A stretch of 64,000 bases of DNA from Circinella minor. Taxonomy: Eukaryota; Mucoromycota; Mucoromycetes; Mucorales; Lichtheimiaceae. Positions 12,830 through 24,802 of this stretch are shown here, one piece after another (the stretch's first letter is position 1; each line of letters starts with the position of its first letter). Position numbers and translations under genes: made by a program. The DNA lies in the NCBI GenBank assembly GCA_016758965.1, contig JAEPRB010000160.1, positions 1 through 64,000 of the forward strand. The letters run 5' to 3'. The notes beneath the pieces are model-generated. The model saw nothing but the letters and a program-made list of their open reading frames with translations. It did not search any database and was not told where the DNA came from.

Positions 12830-13225
12830 TAATTCGAACATGTTAACTTCTTGAAACATTTGGTGATACGTAACATTTTTTAATTTCAAGAATTGAAGCG
12901 AGGTTCTTAAGAATTTTGACTTTTCTCTCTGGTTTTGTGATGTCTACAATTGAGTTCATAACCAATCTATACATATATATATATATAAAGAAGACTTGTA
13001 TTAACTTTGTACAAATATACAGCGATAGATGTAATGTGTACATACAATTATGTCTACTACGTACACACTAATATACATACTTTACAACACACTTGTCTTC
13101 ATGACTTATGTAGTTAATAATAAGTTGACGCTTTTCAATAGCTGAATTTTTAATTACAGTACAATACATAAAGAAAGGCCTGTTTCTTTTAAATGTACCA
13201 CATAGCATTCTTCAAACTAGTAAAT
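12830..13225 (-). pseudogene. Relic D of the copy A/B family (exons 2-3 region)
   Basis: The minus strand shows a broken version of the exon containing EETDLSLGTVIKK (about 13220-13085), then after a TATAG acceptor RLVMNSIVDITKPERK (about 12966-12920). This matches LGMNSIIDISKSERS of copy B. Text then degenerates and the remaining exons are absent. It has the same orientation as copy B and lies between copies B and C. Confidence 0.7.
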
Positions 13226-13979
13226 AATTAGCAATAGTAATAATATAGCAATAGTAAATAATAACAATAGTATAATGTTAGAAAAATAATTGTTATGATT
13301 TTTTTATATTATCCTATCCATACGTAATAAATTAATGAATACAACCATATACTGCGATCACGAGTGAATACATCGTTGAAAAAGGTAACGATTATTAAAT
13401 ATTTATACTCCTGTATAAATGAATGGAAATGAATAACGGATTTTCATTGTTGTTTCGTCAATATCTCCTTTACGGTATAAAGGTATCTTGGTCTATCTAT
13501 CAGTGATAAATTATACAATACGTATCAATCATAACTATGACAGCTCTACTCTGATAATAGTAATCTGCACTTGAGAACTATCACTTCGACATAAAGTACC
13601 CATGTGAAAGTGTTTATATAAAATTATCATACCGAATTAAAAAAAAAGTATAAAAGCTATAGTAATGGAACAGTCCATGTCAAAATAAGATTATATTATG
13701 ACATTCATTCACCATAAATGTATTGAGGAACCTTTCTTCTTTGTTTTTTATTAAAAGAACAATAAAATACAAGACAGTTCTAGATTATTATTTTTTAAAA
13801 AAAGAGATCACGTGTCCAAATCGGGAACATGATCAGATTTTTTTTATTTAAAAGTACTTTTTCGTTTTCATATTCATCTTTTTCTCATACAAAAATGGGA
13901 TCCTAATGCTAATGTAAGTATAGTGAAAAAAAAAAGTTGATTAGTCATGATTCTTACTTATTTACCAAAAAATTATACT
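13226..13979. other. Intergenic DNA
   Basis: AT-rich sequence without a supported gene, repeat or RNA. Confidence 0.5.
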
Positions 13980-16441
13980 AGTGGAGTTGGGAAAGATCCC
14001 CAGAACAACAATACAGAAGTTGGTGAACCCCATTCAAAGTGATTGAAAATGAAAGAGTACAAATATATCTTAACCTGGTTAAAAACGTGTACAAACAAAG
14101 AAGATCGCGACAAAAAGGGTATCAAGAACAAAGAACAAAAAGAAGAACATATACTGGTGATGAAGGAGAAGAAGAAAATGTAAATAATAGTTTAGCTTCC
14201 AAGTGTTTTATAACAATTCTTATTCTAACATTTACTATATTGCTTTTGTTAGGGGGTTGCAAAAAACCTAGTTTTTGTAAAGCCAACGAGATTGAAAACT
14301 GTGTCTCATGAGATCCTTTTTTTTTCAATTTTAAAAAGTCCCTATGGCTAGTTTGAAGCATGCGATGGGGTAAAATTGAAAGAAACAGACCTTTCTTTAG
14401 CTACTGTCATAAAAAAAGCCGCGATCAAAAAGCGTAAGACTTTTCATCAACTGAGTCATCAAGACAAGTCCATCGTAAAGTATGTATTAGTGTGCTGTAC
14501 ATATTGTTTGCCATCTTATATCTACTCCAATATATTTATAGAAAACTAATACATATGTACCTTATATATTATATAGATTGGGTATGAACTCAATTATCGA
14601 CATTTCTAAATCAGAGAGAAGTAAAAATCCACAACAAGATCTCTTTCATTCTCAAAATTGGAGAAACATTGAAAAACGGTACAAATCCGTGTTTGAAAAA
14701 GTTGACATGTTTGCTGATATGAAAAAAAATAATCTCGAAAATTGAAGAGGTATTGAATTACTATCTATATTAGTGCTTCATTTATTTCTTTAAAGATTAT
14801 ATACTAAGCCAATACTATTATAGAATTTCCCAGATAGCATTAAAAGATATTGGAAAAGCCCGGTTCGCGGCATCAAAAGGTGAAAGCAAAGCAAAAGTAG
14901 ATAGCGATAAAGATGTTTTTACTATCTATTATAAAGCGTAAGTTTAAAACTTTTAAACAGCATTGATAAAAATTAGTTTACTGTTGCTAAATGGATAAAT
15001 TTACTTCATAGTTTGGAAACGCTGGAGTTTCACTCGTATCTCTTTCAAAATACAAATGGCCCGGACACAACAGAGGCAGACGGTCTTATTAAAGAGTGAG
15101 GAGGTGTGATTGAGTCCGTTTTTAGAAGAAGCAATCTTCGTTGTAAATGGTAAAGATTTGCATTAGTGTGTGTTACATTATCGTTATATATATATTTTAA
15201 TTATTTTAATTTATAGGGGTGAAAGTGTAGGAGACGTAACACGGGAGAAAACTAGTTTTGGATTCAAAGTTGACCTCAGACTTGTAACAGACACAAAGGC
15301 GGAAAAAAATCGTGAAGATGACCATACCAATTGTGAAGTATCTAAAGAAAAAACATCAATTAACGACTTATATAAATATAATGAAACCCTTAATTATCTC
15401 CATATAATACTTATATCTTGTCTTTTGTGTATTTGTATCAATTATATCTTTATTTTAACATAATTACAAAATTATATATCAAAATAAATAAAAGCAAAAT
15501 GAGTGTCGTTGTACGTACTGTATTAAAAGTGATTTATATATATCAGTAAGTAAATAACTACTTTAAAATACTAAGTACGTACTTATCCTTTTATTTTCCA
15601 ATTGAAGCACCTGATCGAATTCTTGGTATTGAGCACTAGACTGACATTAGATGTGACTTGATTCTTTTTGGTAGGACTACAAGTGAGTATTGCGAATTTA
15701 TCTCCTTTCTTTTTATTTTTATTTTTATATGAAATCAGATATTTATATAAAATAATAATAAGTATGAGTAATACTTGATTATAATAAAAATAAAAATGGT
15801 ATATAACTTTACCCTTATTCTTATTGTTGATCAAGATCTGTAAATATCAATACACTATACTGTAACATATCTAAAAGCGACATCGATAAGGTCAAGCTAT
15901 TGGTAGAATCCAAGTTAATTCTCGATCATTTCCTTGCAACAACCAAATACGAAAAGTCGATAGCTATTCCTGCTTTATAGCTTTGTGGTAATATAATACG
16001 GTTTTACATACTACATGTTTCTGCAATACTATATATTTATCCATTTGACTCATATTTTTTTTATAGACAACCGAATCTTCCTTTATTTTTTGCGCCTTAC
16101 CGCTGATGGCCTGTATGTTGGAGCTGAAGAAGCTCACGCAATGTTTCCAAGAAATGTCACCGAACTTTACAATTTACGTAATGTAATCAACATTTTATAT
16201 AAGTTTCGGGTAAGAATTTTTTCTTTACCATATCTACATATTTGATGCCTAGCAGTCTTTTACTGATATAATAAAATATAATATGTAATAGTTTGCAACT
16301 GAGGCATTTGTCATTACTCCCGCTGTCACACCCCACCCCAAGTCTCGAGGCACACGGCCATTCCCATCAAACGACAAACGTACAAAGATTCCAAACCCTC
16401 CTGAACCATTCGTCAAGATTAACCAGCAACTGGAACACTGA
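13980..16441 (+). pseudogene. Copy C of the family: near full-length pseudogene, inverted relative to copy B
   Basis: Exons and introns follow copy B from an acceptor before 13980 to a stop at 16439-16441, so this arose by DNA duplication and not through an mRNA. Coding is lost in several places. After FADMKK an extra A causes a frameshift at about 14725. A conserved Trp codon has become TGA (KEW to KE-stop, about 15100). The exon encoding the VDLRL...ESKLI block is split by a 0.5-kb insertion at 15362-15869. The ALQLCG motif now carries TAG at about 15978. A short deletion near the start of the last exon removes about seven residues. The acidic tract is shorter than in copy B. Some segments stay almost identical to copy B, so inactivation looks fairly recent. 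Confidence 0.85.
15362..15869. other. About 508-bp insertion inside pseudogene C
   Basis: Copy B runs straight from ...ACGCCAATT into AGCAAAAGCGAC, whereas copy C has this extra block between the same flanks. No clear terminal inverted repeat or target-site duplication is visible. On the minus strand, about 15590-15705, it holds the coding-like text KFAILTCSPTKKNQVTS followed by NVSLVLNTKNS, which belongs to no gene I recognise. Confidence 0.65.
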
Positions 16442-16519
16442 CAATCAGTAAGTAATGTTTTCATTTAAAAAGATAATATACGCATAATTAGAACAATTGC
16501 ATAGCTTTTCGTACTAGCA

Positions 16520-16700
16520 TTGACAGTACCTTAGATCATAATATATAATAGCTTTAATAATTTCTTCCTTGGCAAGTAGAAAAGAGAACATGGCCAAGAC
16601 CCATCCATGTTCTCCGCAAAATTGATCGTCCGAATCATCCTGACGATGACTTAGATGAAGTTGAACCAGATCCCAAGGATGTATTGAAAATTTCACCTCT
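16520..16700 (+). other. Orphan coding-like segment downstream of pseudogene C
   Basis: After an acceptor-like GCAAGTAG at about 16570 the plus strand reads KRTWPRPIHVLRKIDRP and then NHPDDDLDEVEPDPKDV. This looks like real protein, and its TWP motif recalls the RGTWPFP tail of copy B. It may be a relic of the last exon of another family member. I see no start, stop context or partner exons. Confidence 0.3.
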
Positions 16701-16997
16701 CATCCCCTACCTACGTGTATCTTTATTTATTTATCAACCTACGTTTTTCCTTTTTTCAACCTACATCGTTTCTACATTCGCTTTGTTTTCTTTTATTATT
16801 CTTTACCAGTATAATTTCCCACTCCCTAAAGAGCTTTTTCCAGTTGACATTTATTCACTCTTCCTCTATTTTTGTATATATACTCTTCTTCTTCAACCCC
16901 AACTCCATGTACTGCAAGGAAGCGACCACATGTCTACAGGAACAGGTTAAAAATTGATCTTCCAATAACAAATTTCAACATAAAACTTCCTCAGTCT

Positions 16998-17022
16998 TTC
17001 TCTCTCTCTCTCTCTCTCTCTT
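16998..17022. repeat. (TC)n microsatellite
   Basis: An uninterrupted CT dinucleotide run in intergenic DNA. Confidence 0.9.
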
Positions 17023-17289
17023 ATTTTTTTCTTTGCCACTGTTATTCTATATACATATATATACCTTTGTAATACTTGTAGTATAGTATTAGAAAAAATT
17101 CACAGACTTCAAGTAAAATATTGTTGAAGACAAAATACTAACATGCTTAAAGTGCTTGGAGACCTTCAGTAAGTGTAAGTATTATTTATCATATCTAGAA
17201 ATATATATATTATTGATGGAAAGTGAGAATACAACAGTAATAATTATACTTTCTATACTCTGTAAATTTTCTCACTATGATTATTAAAA

Positions 17290-17830
17290 ATCTAGTTTTC
17301 ATATACAAGAAAGTGCCATTTATCGCGGATTTAAAATGTTGGTTGAGATTACCTATTCCGAAAATGAATTACTAGCTTTTTTATATTTTGAGGAAGTTTT
17401 CAACAGCGCTCGAATAACACAGGGCATTAAGGTATATAGTGTTATTTTTCAATAATAAATGGATATATCTTTTTTTTTTCTTTTTATCTAAAGCAGTGAC
17501 CAACTGGTGTGATATAAACGCCTGTACTTTGGGCGACTGATCCAGCAATCAGCCACAGTAACATGATTGTACTTAATTACTGGCGTGGTAAAGTAAACTA
17601 TTGACTCTAAATAAAAGTTATGGTACGTGCATCTTAGGCGATTGGTGCTTTATCAGTTGTATTACAGACTCTTTCAGGACAAATTGTTCCTTCTGGCCAA
17701 TTCAGTATTTATGGTAGTAAAATTGATTTACTGGCAAAGACATAGTTGGATGCGGAAGAATACAAACTTTCAAGCATCGAAGGGAAATGCGCCTGTGCTT
17801 CAGACTCAATTTTATAATTGTAACAAGTCA
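17290..17830 (+). pseudogene. Decayed unknown gene
   Basis: Several protein-like pieces follow each other on the plus strand. About 17300-17435 gives FHIQESAIYRGFKMLVEITY, then a frame-shifted EEVFNSARITQGIKV ending at a GTATAT donor-like site. About 17635-17800 gives AIGALSVVLQTLSGQIVPSG, then FSIYGSKIDLLAKT, a stop, and LDAEEYKLSSIEGKCACAS. In-frame stops and shifts separate them. I do not recognise the family and see no link to copies A-F. Confidence 0.4.
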
Positions 17831-18096
17831 AAAATATATAACAAAGTATTGGTCCATGCACATGGCACTAATTCATTATATCACATAACTTTACTGTTTC
17901 TTTATAAATAGCTCAACTATTATTTTCTTCTTCCATTATTAATACTCAGTCTATCAAACAATGATATATTATGCTTCTTATCAAAATGCAAAATAAAGAA
18001 ATAAATAAAATAAAATAAAGCAGTGTGTTATTCTTACACTTGATGAGAATAATAACTTTATAGAGAAAAAATTATAGAAATATAAATATAATATTT

Positions 18097-19001
18097 TTAC
18101 AATTCAGCATGTTCAACAGTTTCTTCTTCGATAGGTAATTCACCTGAATCAGCAATAACAATATCAACTTCAGGCTTATCACGACGGTTGGTCTTTGTAT
18201 TTTCAATCTTGGTAACAATATCCATGCCTTCCAAAACCTTACCGAAAACAACATGACGACCATCCAACCAAGAAGTCTTGACAGTAGTGATAAAGAATTG
18301 AGAGCCGTTTGTGTTACGTCCAGCATTTGCCATCGAAAGAACACCAGGACCAGTATGTGTCAACTTGAAGTTTTCATCATCGAATTTGTCAGCTAATAAA
18401 ATAATGGTAAGTTCTTTTTTTATCTATCATACACATCAAGTTTAACGCAATAATAAAAAAAAAGCCAGAATACATACTTTCGTAAATAGATTTACCACCA
18501 GTACCATCACCGTTAGTAAAGTCACCACCTTGAATCATAAATTGTTTAATGACACGATGGAATTTAGAACCCTTATAACCGAAACCCTTTTCACCAGTAG
18601 CCAATGCTCTGAAGTTTTCTGCAGTCTTGGGGACAGTCTATTTATTAAAGCAGTATGTGCATGTGAGTGGTTGTTATGGTGAGAATAACCTTTTTGTTGT
18701 TATGACATCCAGTTAATAAAAATATATATATTAATATCTTACACCGCCATATAAACCAATTACAATACGACCAAGATCTTCATCACCTTGCTTAATGTCA
18801 AAATAGACTAAAGGAAAAAAGAAGAAAAAACATAGCGAAATTAGCATTTAGTTAATATATTATATAGGTATGGAATTAGATTTGTCTTTTTTTTTTACCC
18901 TTGTTGGTGACGAGAGGACCCTTCTTTGCAGAGACGTATGAAACAGTAGAAAGTAAAACAAGGAGAGTAACGATGAAAACAGGAATACGGAAACGCGCCA
19001 T
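18097..19001 (-). CDS. ER-type cyclophilin, peptidyl-prolyl cis-trans isomerase B
   Basis: Four exons (19001-18899, 18807-18743, 18637-18478, 18392-18097) give 207 residues. Residues 1-25 form a signal peptide ([20 protein letters not shown]...). The cyclophilin domain follows with the hallmark blocks [53 protein letters not shown] and [12 protein letters not shown]. These include the catalytic Arg (FHR), the QFFITT active-site strand and the Trp that binds cyclosporin A in this family. It should catalyse proline isomerisation during folding of secretory proteins. The protein ends HAEL, close to the HDEL/KDEL ER-retention signal but with Ala in the third-last position, so retention may be weaker or use a variant receptor specificity. 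It is divergent from the ataxin-2 gene and shares a 0.8-kb upstream region with it. Confidence 0.97.
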
Positions 19002-19790
19002 GATGATGAAGTAGGAAACAAGAAAAGAAAAAGAAAACCTGTAGCACTGGGTCTCATTGGAATAGTTTTGTGTTGCGACGTGGCAACGACGTGGTCTGCG
19101 CGTTTTCGAAACCCGAAAGTAAGGTTTGTGAATATGTGCACGTCCTGTATTATTATTATTATGCCAATGGGGTGGGCAAAAATGGTTTATTATGATATCA
19201 TTCGATACATCCATAGTTATGCATTTTTTTTCTGATGCGATAATTGTACAATTTATTATTAGTTGAAATAAACATTATAACATTACAATGTAGTAATATA
19301 TTTTATAACAGAGAAAATGTGCTTTTTTGGGGGGAGAAAAAGAGGGTTTTTTTTGGGGGGATAGGGGGAGTTAATGATACTTTCTTGGGTTGTTGATTAA
19401 TTGTCCCACAGCAGCAGTGCACATCATTCCCCCTCTCCGAGTATCTGACTTATCGGCTACCAAAGTCTTTGTATTTTTTTTCTTGTCACTTAATAAGTAC
19501 TCTTTCTCCCTTTGTTATAAGTGGATTCACAAAGGACCAAGTTAGATTTTTTCTTTTTCTTTTTCTTTTTTTTTTACATGGGAGCAATTGTTCTCCTTAT
19601 TTTCAGTTGAATTTTCTTTATTTGTAATATTTCTATTTTTTTATATTTTCCTTTTTTTTTTTCTTTGTATATTTTCTTTACATAAAAAAAAAAAGAATCC
19701 ACCACATCTAACTTCTTATTTTATTTTTTACTTTTATTTACTGGGGATTAAAAAGAAAAAAAAAGTGAGAGAGAGTAAAAGAGAGACACC
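19002..19790. promoter_or_regulatory. Shared divergent intergenic region of cyclophilin and ataxin-2 genes
   Basis: These 789 bp lie between two start codons that point away from each other, so both promoters must be here. The stretch holds long pyrimidine tracts (CTTTTTC-type runs at about 19550-19680 on the plus strand), usual upstream of constitutively expressed fungal genes, and G-runs at about 19329-19370. I cannot pick out a TATA box or named factor site with confidence. Confidence 0.5.
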
Positions 19791-22700
19791 ATGTCATCGT
19801 TTGTTAATAAACAGGGGAATAAAAAGGATTTTACGCATCAAAAGTCAAATCAAAGGTTAGTAGTAACTTTATATTATTTTCCGTTCTTAATTAATTGTAA
19901 TCAAGGAACAATCTTTTCTTAATCTTTCTTAAAAAAAAAAAATTAGCCGCGGTAATAAGAAATGGGGAAACAATACAGCTGGAAATGCAACAACAGGAAG
20001 GTCAAATAATGGATCAAGTGGTGGCGGCGCGACGGCTAACACAACGGCAGCAACAAACTATAATAATACACCAGTGCATAATAAACGTAACGATGAGGAT
20101 GTAGAAACTATGAGACTCATGCACGATCGTATGTTATTCTTACTTTCGAACTTGACAGTGAGTCGTTATTTCTCTCTCTTTCATTCTCTAATATATCTAT
20201 TTTGGGACTATTATTATTATTATTTATAGTACATAGCAACAATAAAAAACTCTCACACTCATTCACTCACATATTAAAAAAAATAATTATTTATAGGGAA
20301 GCGTAGTTCAAGTTACTGTTAAAAATGGTATTAAATTCGAAGGTATATTTCATGGTGCTTCAACTGAAGGAGGCGATATCGGTGTTGCATTAAAACATGC
20401 CCGTAAAATTCATGATCCTCAAGCAGAAAAATCTAAAGCAAATACATTCCCTGTAAAACCTTCCATGTTAATTATGGGGAAGGATGTCGTTGAAATATTT
20501 TCACCTGATACAGATTTGACAGCTGGCGATGATTGTAAGTAAATTCTCGTTTACTCATGTTTAAAAAAGAAACAAAGAATAACCAAGTAATATTTACTAA
20601 TATTTATAAATGTAAACTTAGCATTCAAGACAGATACAGATATTAGTGGAAAATTGGATATCAAGGAACGAGAGTTATTTAAATGGAATCCAGAAGAAGG
20701 TTCGGGTGAATTTGGTGCTTTAGAAGGCGAAACAGGTGGACAACAAAATGGGAATTGGGATCAATTCGCAGCAAATGAAAAATTATTTGGTTTAAAGACA
20801 GATTTTGATGAAGAAATGTACACAACTCGATTGGATAGATCAGCACCCGATTTCAAGGATCGTGAACGCTGGGCTATCGAGAAAGCAAATGAAATTCAAC
20901 GGGTAACTACCTTTTTTATATTTAAGAGAAAGCGAGGGGAGGGGGAAAGTAACGTAAGAAAATCAAAGGTTATTAAGGTCCAATAAATTAATAATGGAAT
21001 AGTCAGCTGCGAATAATGTTCACGTTATGGAAGAACGTGGTATTGCCGTGGATGATAGTGGGATGGATGAAGAAGATCGTTATGCTGGTGTTGTGCGTGA
21101 TACCAGCAAGTATATGCCTCCTGCTTTACGAAAGCAAATACAACCGAATGGAGCAGGCCGAAAGGATGATAAGAAGACAGCTGATAGTACCACTGGTAAT
21201 AGCCCATTGCAAAGTATCATGACAGCCAATATTCCCAAGTCTGTAGTTACAGCATCTTCACCAGTAACTAACTTACCAAACGCACGACAGGATGATAAGG
21301 TTTGTTTAATTATGACATGTGGTATTTGGTGTGGTTTGTAGATCTGTGTGACAAGAGAAAAGAAAAGTCATGTGAAAAACAAGTTATATATTCCATCAAT
21401 TAACATGTATATTTTATATGATAGAAATCCACCCCCTCAGCAACAGCAGCAGCAGCAACAAAAACAGGATCTGATGGACAACCCAAACGCATCGAAAATG
21501 AGATTGCAAATACATTTCGAAACTTTGCCAGACAGGAAAAGGACAAACTTAATGCAAAGAAACAAGCGTTGCAAAAGAAGGAAAAAGAGGATCGACTAGC
21601 AGAATTAATGAAGTTCCATCAAACATTTAAATTAAATGTCCCTGTACCTGCTGATCTTGTACCATTGTTATCTAAGGGTAAAAAATCAGGTAGTGACAGT
21701 CTTTCTCCTCCATCGATATCGGCTGAATTAGCACAACCAGTCGAGAAAGATGTCGAAGAAAAGAAATCTACTGTCGAGACTCCTGCTTCTCAAGCATCAC
21801 TCACAGCGACGGGTCCTACTACTACAAAAGATAAACCACAAACGCAAGAGGGATCAAGCAGTAGTAACAAGCCTATCGTGACATCATCATTATCACCACC
21901 AAAGAAAGAAAGTGTTGACAAGAACAAATCGCCCTTTAGATTTAATGTCAAGGCAACTGAATTTAAACCCAATCCATCTGCACCTGTCTTTGTCCCTGGT
22001 GGTGGCGGAAGCAGCGCTAGTACTGCGAAATCTTCACCTGGTGAAGGATCTCCTTTCTTTGCCGGTCGTCAATTAAAGAAGGGAACAGTTGGGGAACAGT
22101 TAACTATCGCAGAAGCATTCACACCTCCATTTGCAAAAGGTAAAGAACCTGTTACACCCAATTCGATTGGTCCTACTTGGCCATTTGGTAGTAAGCAATA
22201 CAAGTATCATTTCAATCAATATACAAATTATGAAGAAGAAATATTTGGTGGTTATGGATCTCCTGGTTATCCTTATGGTTATCCCCAGTATCGTTATGCA
22301 CCTGTAAGTTCTTTTTTTAATGAAAAAAAAGACAATATAAAATAGAAGAGTGGAATGAACGTTAGTATAAATAATAATATTATTATAATATAGCAATATG
22401 TACAGGCTCCTATAGCTATGCAACAGACAGGTCACCCATACATGAGCCCTCAACAGGTAAAAAAAAAGAACACATGGTCATTTTAAATGTTTTTAATTTG
22501 CTAATAATAATAAAAAAAATGATATTTAATAGTTTGTACATAATGTGCCGTTGACGGGTGCTCCAATGCCACATGCAGGCGCTCCTCCTGCTGTCGCATA
22601 TAGTCCACAAATGGCCAATGTTTCACCTCGTAAGTTTAAACACATGAAGTAAAAACCAATTCATTACTAACAATAATGATGTAATAGATGGATCACCATT

Positions 22701-23102
22701 CCCTCAAGGTTTCCCATCACCTCAACGATCTCCAATTGTTCCTCATGGCGTACCACCTCATCAAGTTTACCAATATCAAGGTAATGGCCCTCATGGTAAG
22801 TTGTTGTATAATTAGGTAATGATAATGAATATATATCGTAAAGGTTATTGATATATGAGAATGTAGGTCCAGGCCCTGTTATTATGCAAAGACCCATAAT
22901 GATGGATCCTAACCAAGTGCATTATCCTCCTCAACAAGAACAACATCAATTACCACATCCACAACACCATGGTCCACCTCCTAGTAAGTTTTTCTGATAT
23001 TATTAATAACATGCAGTATTTTTGTTTGTCATTAATTATTCAGTTATCTAATAATAAATAATAGCAAACGACCCATCCGGTGACGCATTATCATCACAAT
23101 AA
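19791..23102 (+). CDS. ATXN2: Ataxin-2 / Pbp1 homologue
   Basis: Eleven exons (19791-19855, 19947-20157, 20297-20534, 20622-20902, 21003-21299, 21425-22303, 22394-22456, 22533-22629, 22688-22795, 22867-22983, 23065-23102) encode 797 residues. After a Gly/Asn-rich N-terminus comes an Lsm-like domain (RMLFLLSNLTGSVVQVTVKN, then FEGIFHGAS). Next is the LsmAD domain, ELFKWNPE through FGLKTDFDEEMYTTRLDRS, and a charged helix. A PAM2 motif, TEFKPNPSAPVFVPG, should bind the MLLE domain of poly(A)-binding protein. The C-terminus is rich in Pro, Gln, Tyr and His and likely disordered. Known members control poly(A) tail length, translation and stress-granule assembly in the cytoplasm. This domain order matches the family. 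The start ATG lies in frame just upstream of the first GTTAGT donor. Confidence 0.96.
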
Positions 23103-23631
23103 AAGAACAAAAAACAAAAGAGAAATTATAACAATAATAATAATCAAAAACAATAAAAAACAGTTTTTTAAATTGTGTATATTTTCATTCACAACGAAAA
23201 AAAAAAAGCAAAACCAAAAACTAAACATCTTTTCTTTTTTCACTTTCTCATACACACATATATATACTTCTTGGCATATACATGATAACGCTAGCTTTGG
23301 ATCTAAGTATATAAGAAAAACCACGTATATTCATAAAAACCTTAGTCATAACATACGACGTAAATTGTAAATTAGACGCAATTTTTTCTTATTCCATTTC
23401 TTTTTTTCAAAAAAAAAAAAAAAGCTGGCTCTCTTGCATTATTGGTTTCCTTGTTTTGAAGAATGGAAAAATCAACAATGGGAGGAAAAAGTTGTCAATT
23501 GTGGACGTGCGGAGCTTGTTGAGATAGCTGAGGTGCCAGAAGCTTCTTTTAATTTTTTTTCCACCTTCAACTATATTTTTTTTTCTTCCTTGATTAGAAC
23601 CACAAAAAAAGCACAAAGAATCTTTTCAACG

Positions 23632-24501
23632 ATGGACACTTTAACAAGTCATACACGACCTACAACAGATGCAGTTATTACCATTCGATGCATTAAATCA
23701 TTTGAATATCGTACATGTAAAAATCTTATTTTACAACATGTTAATCTTGAAACAACCACTATCGGCGAGTTAAAAGCTCTCGTGCGCGAAAGTAAGCAAA
23801 TAACAGGATTAGATTAGGAATAGACTATATTTATTATCTTATAATATGCATAAACCAAAAATGTTAATAAATAATCTTGTTAATAAATATGCAAAGAAAT
23901 CAAGACGACTTCCGGATGGAAACCATACTTAAATGTTGATTTTGGTAAGGAATTATTTATTATATTAAAGTAATCTAAAAATTTTAACATCACAAACTCC
24001 AACCCACCCTGATCTCCTCTCCCCTTTTTTTTTCTTTTTTTTTTATCTAAGACACGATCAAGTTATATACTGTGGCGCACGGCCATAAGGTAAAAATTCT
24101 TCATCATTTATTTATTAAATGATAATAAATTGTTTATATATAATATACTAATTAACAAGCAAACAAACAATAATGTTGATTAGACGATGAATCTCATTAT
24201 CAACATGGAAGATGATCAAAGTTTGATTTATTCTGATGATTCTGCTACTTTGGCATGGCTTGGTTGCGGTAAGGACAAAAAAAAAAGAAAAAAGTTATTT
24301 TTTTTTCTTTTTAAATTAGGGAGTGATAAAAAAAACAGAAAAAGGGGGAGATGGTTTTGGATATGTTAAAAAAAAGAAAATCAGGCCTAGATTCTAATGT
24401 TTTCTTATTTCATTTTGGGAAAAGAAAACGAAACCGAACTTTCTTTTTTTAATCGGGAGGCATATGAAGCATTTAAAAAGAATCCTGATATGAAATGGTA
24501 A
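23632..24501 (+). CDS. UPF0538 family protein (C2orf76-like)
   Basis: Five exons (23632-23791, 23897-23944, 24052-24089, 24184-24268, 24425-24501) give 135 residues, about the size of the human C2orf76 protein. Shared blocks are ITIRCIKSFEYRTCKNLILQ, HVNLETTTIGELK, FDTIKLYTVAHGHK, EDDQSLIYSDDSATLAWLG and the C-terminal ETELSFFNREAYEAFKKNP, ending in KW. The ubiquitin-like length and strand pattern suggests a small beta-grasp-type fold, but the biochemical role of this family is not established. The gene lies head-to-tail about 530 bp after the ataxin-2 gene. Confidence 0.92.
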
Positions 24502-24802
24502 CCATGGAAACCAAAAAAAGCATTAGTGACTAATAACGAATCTCCGCCTGTCATAATTTTTTTATTTGCATAAACTTTCTTTTTACTATATAAACTGCAT
24601 AACACTTTTTGTTTTTTTAAACGATATCCTTTTTTCTTTTCATTTTTTTATATATATATTATATATTTATATAAATTGTACGTGTTTTTTGTGTCTGTGT
24701 GTGTGTTTAAATCTTTCTTCTTCTTTTGTGTGTACGTGTAAAAACCCTATTTTTTCAAAAACAAAATAATATTACCATCTCTACCATTTACTATACTACG
24801 CT
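24502..24802. other. Short intergenic region with T-rich tracts
   Basis: The 301 bp between two plus-strand genes hold poly-T runs and a GTGTGTGTG run near 24698-24707. They likely carry the 3' end of the UPF0538 gene and the promoter of the secreted-protein gene. No clear single element is visible. Confidence 0.4.
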
